Below are positions 28,548 through 28,690 of a DNA stretch of 28,690 bases, piece by piece. Position numbers and translations under genes: made by a program. The notes beneath the pieces are model-generated. The model was not told the DNA's origin. It did not search any database and saw nothing but the letters and a program-made list of their open reading frames with translations. Within the stretch, counting starts at the first letter, position 1, and every line of letters starts with the position of its first letter. Source of the stretch: a virus; IMG/VR virus record IMGVR_UViG_3300030098_000499, positions 1-28,690 of that record. The stretch is one strand, 5' to 3'.

Positions 28548-28690
28548 AATGTTGATGTTAAAATTTCTTTACATAATTCATAAGGTACTACACTTCTTTC
28601 ATAGTTATTTTTTAGCCCCTGCGTTCCTGTTTTAGAACCTCTGGGTGCTGCTTCATGGCAGGGCATTCCGTTTTTGCACATTTTTCTTGG
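28544..28690 (-). CDS. C5-cytosine methyltransferase, 3' part from the redundant contig end
   Basis: This is the same gene as at 1-595, seen again because the contig runs past its own start. The segment encodes the C-terminal 48 residues (from about KMCKNGMPCHEAAP) and the TGA at 28546-28544. It differs at two bases from the first copy, both silent. It should be merged with the other part and not counted as a second gene. Confidence 0.9.
   Translation of the reverse strand, partial: PRKMCKNGMPCHEAAPRGSKTGTQGLKNNYERSVVPYELCKEILTSTL
28555..28690. repeat. Terminal direct repeat, copy 2
   Basis: Second copy of bases 1-136 with A28592 and G28643 in place of G38 and T89. Together the copies show circularity or terminal redundancy and give a unique genome of about 28,554 bp. 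A contig end inside a gene on both sides, with no inverted structure, favours an assembly overlap over a true short terminal repeat of the virion DNA. Confidence 0.95.

Noticed and set aside
1-28690. Integrase, repressor, attachment site, tRNA gene or CRISPR array
   Set aside because: No protein shows a recombinase or repressor pattern, I found no cloverleaf-like stretch, and there are no spaced repeat arrays.

Overview
The window is a complete tailed-phage genome, present as a circular or terminally redundant molecule. Bases 1-136 are repeated at 28555-28690 with two mismatches, so the unique length is about 28,554 bp. The DNA is strongly AT-rich and every convincing protein gene lies on the minus strand, with stop/start overlaps (ATGA, TAATG) typical of one long polycistronic layout. 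The likely host is a member of the Bacteroidota, probably a marine flavobacterium. This rests on two perfect Bacteroidota-type promoters (TTTG-N19-TATATTTG), the near absence of Shine-Dalgarno sequences, and structural proteins of the kind I know from flavobacterial and uncultured marine phages. The virion is inferred to be a siphovirus, because there is a tail tube protein, a tape measure and a tail chaperone pair but no sheath. No integrase, repressor or excisionase is visible, so nothing supports lysogeny.

Layout, read in the direction of transcription (descending coordinates). A minus-strand promoter at 3346-3316 starts an early block: small coiled-coil and acidic proteins (3287-2261), an SSB-like protein, a DnaA domain IV-like protein, a winged-helix replication protein, and a small C5-cytosine DNA methyltransferase that runs through the contig ends (595-1, then 28554-28544). 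The block continues from 28547 with small unknown proteins, a NinG-type junction nuclease, a sigma-70-like factor, several small Cys-rich proteins, a NinB-like protein, a ParB-domain protein, a TAGT-family glycosyltransferase and the terminase subunits.

After a 110-bp gap at 22015-22125 comes the morphogenesis block: tail chaperone pair with a slippery T-run, tail completion and neck-type proteins, large tail-tip proteins, fibre, tape measure, XkdF-like protease, scaffold-like protein, major capsid, tail tube, adhesin-like proteins, portal, head-tail connector, and a lysis cassette with an M15 peptidase, holin-like proteins and a metallophosphoesterase. Portal and connector stand at the far end from terminase, an unusual gene order.

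The points most worth attention are: a plus-strand promoter plus terminator in the 22-kb gap that would make a ~60-nt RNA against the direction of every gene; a candidate DNA-modification set (C5-methyltransferase, ParB, TAGT glycosyltransferase) without a recognisable TET oxygenase; the predicted -1 frameshift in the tail chaperone; and a shared C-terminal domain found both alone and fused to the head protease.
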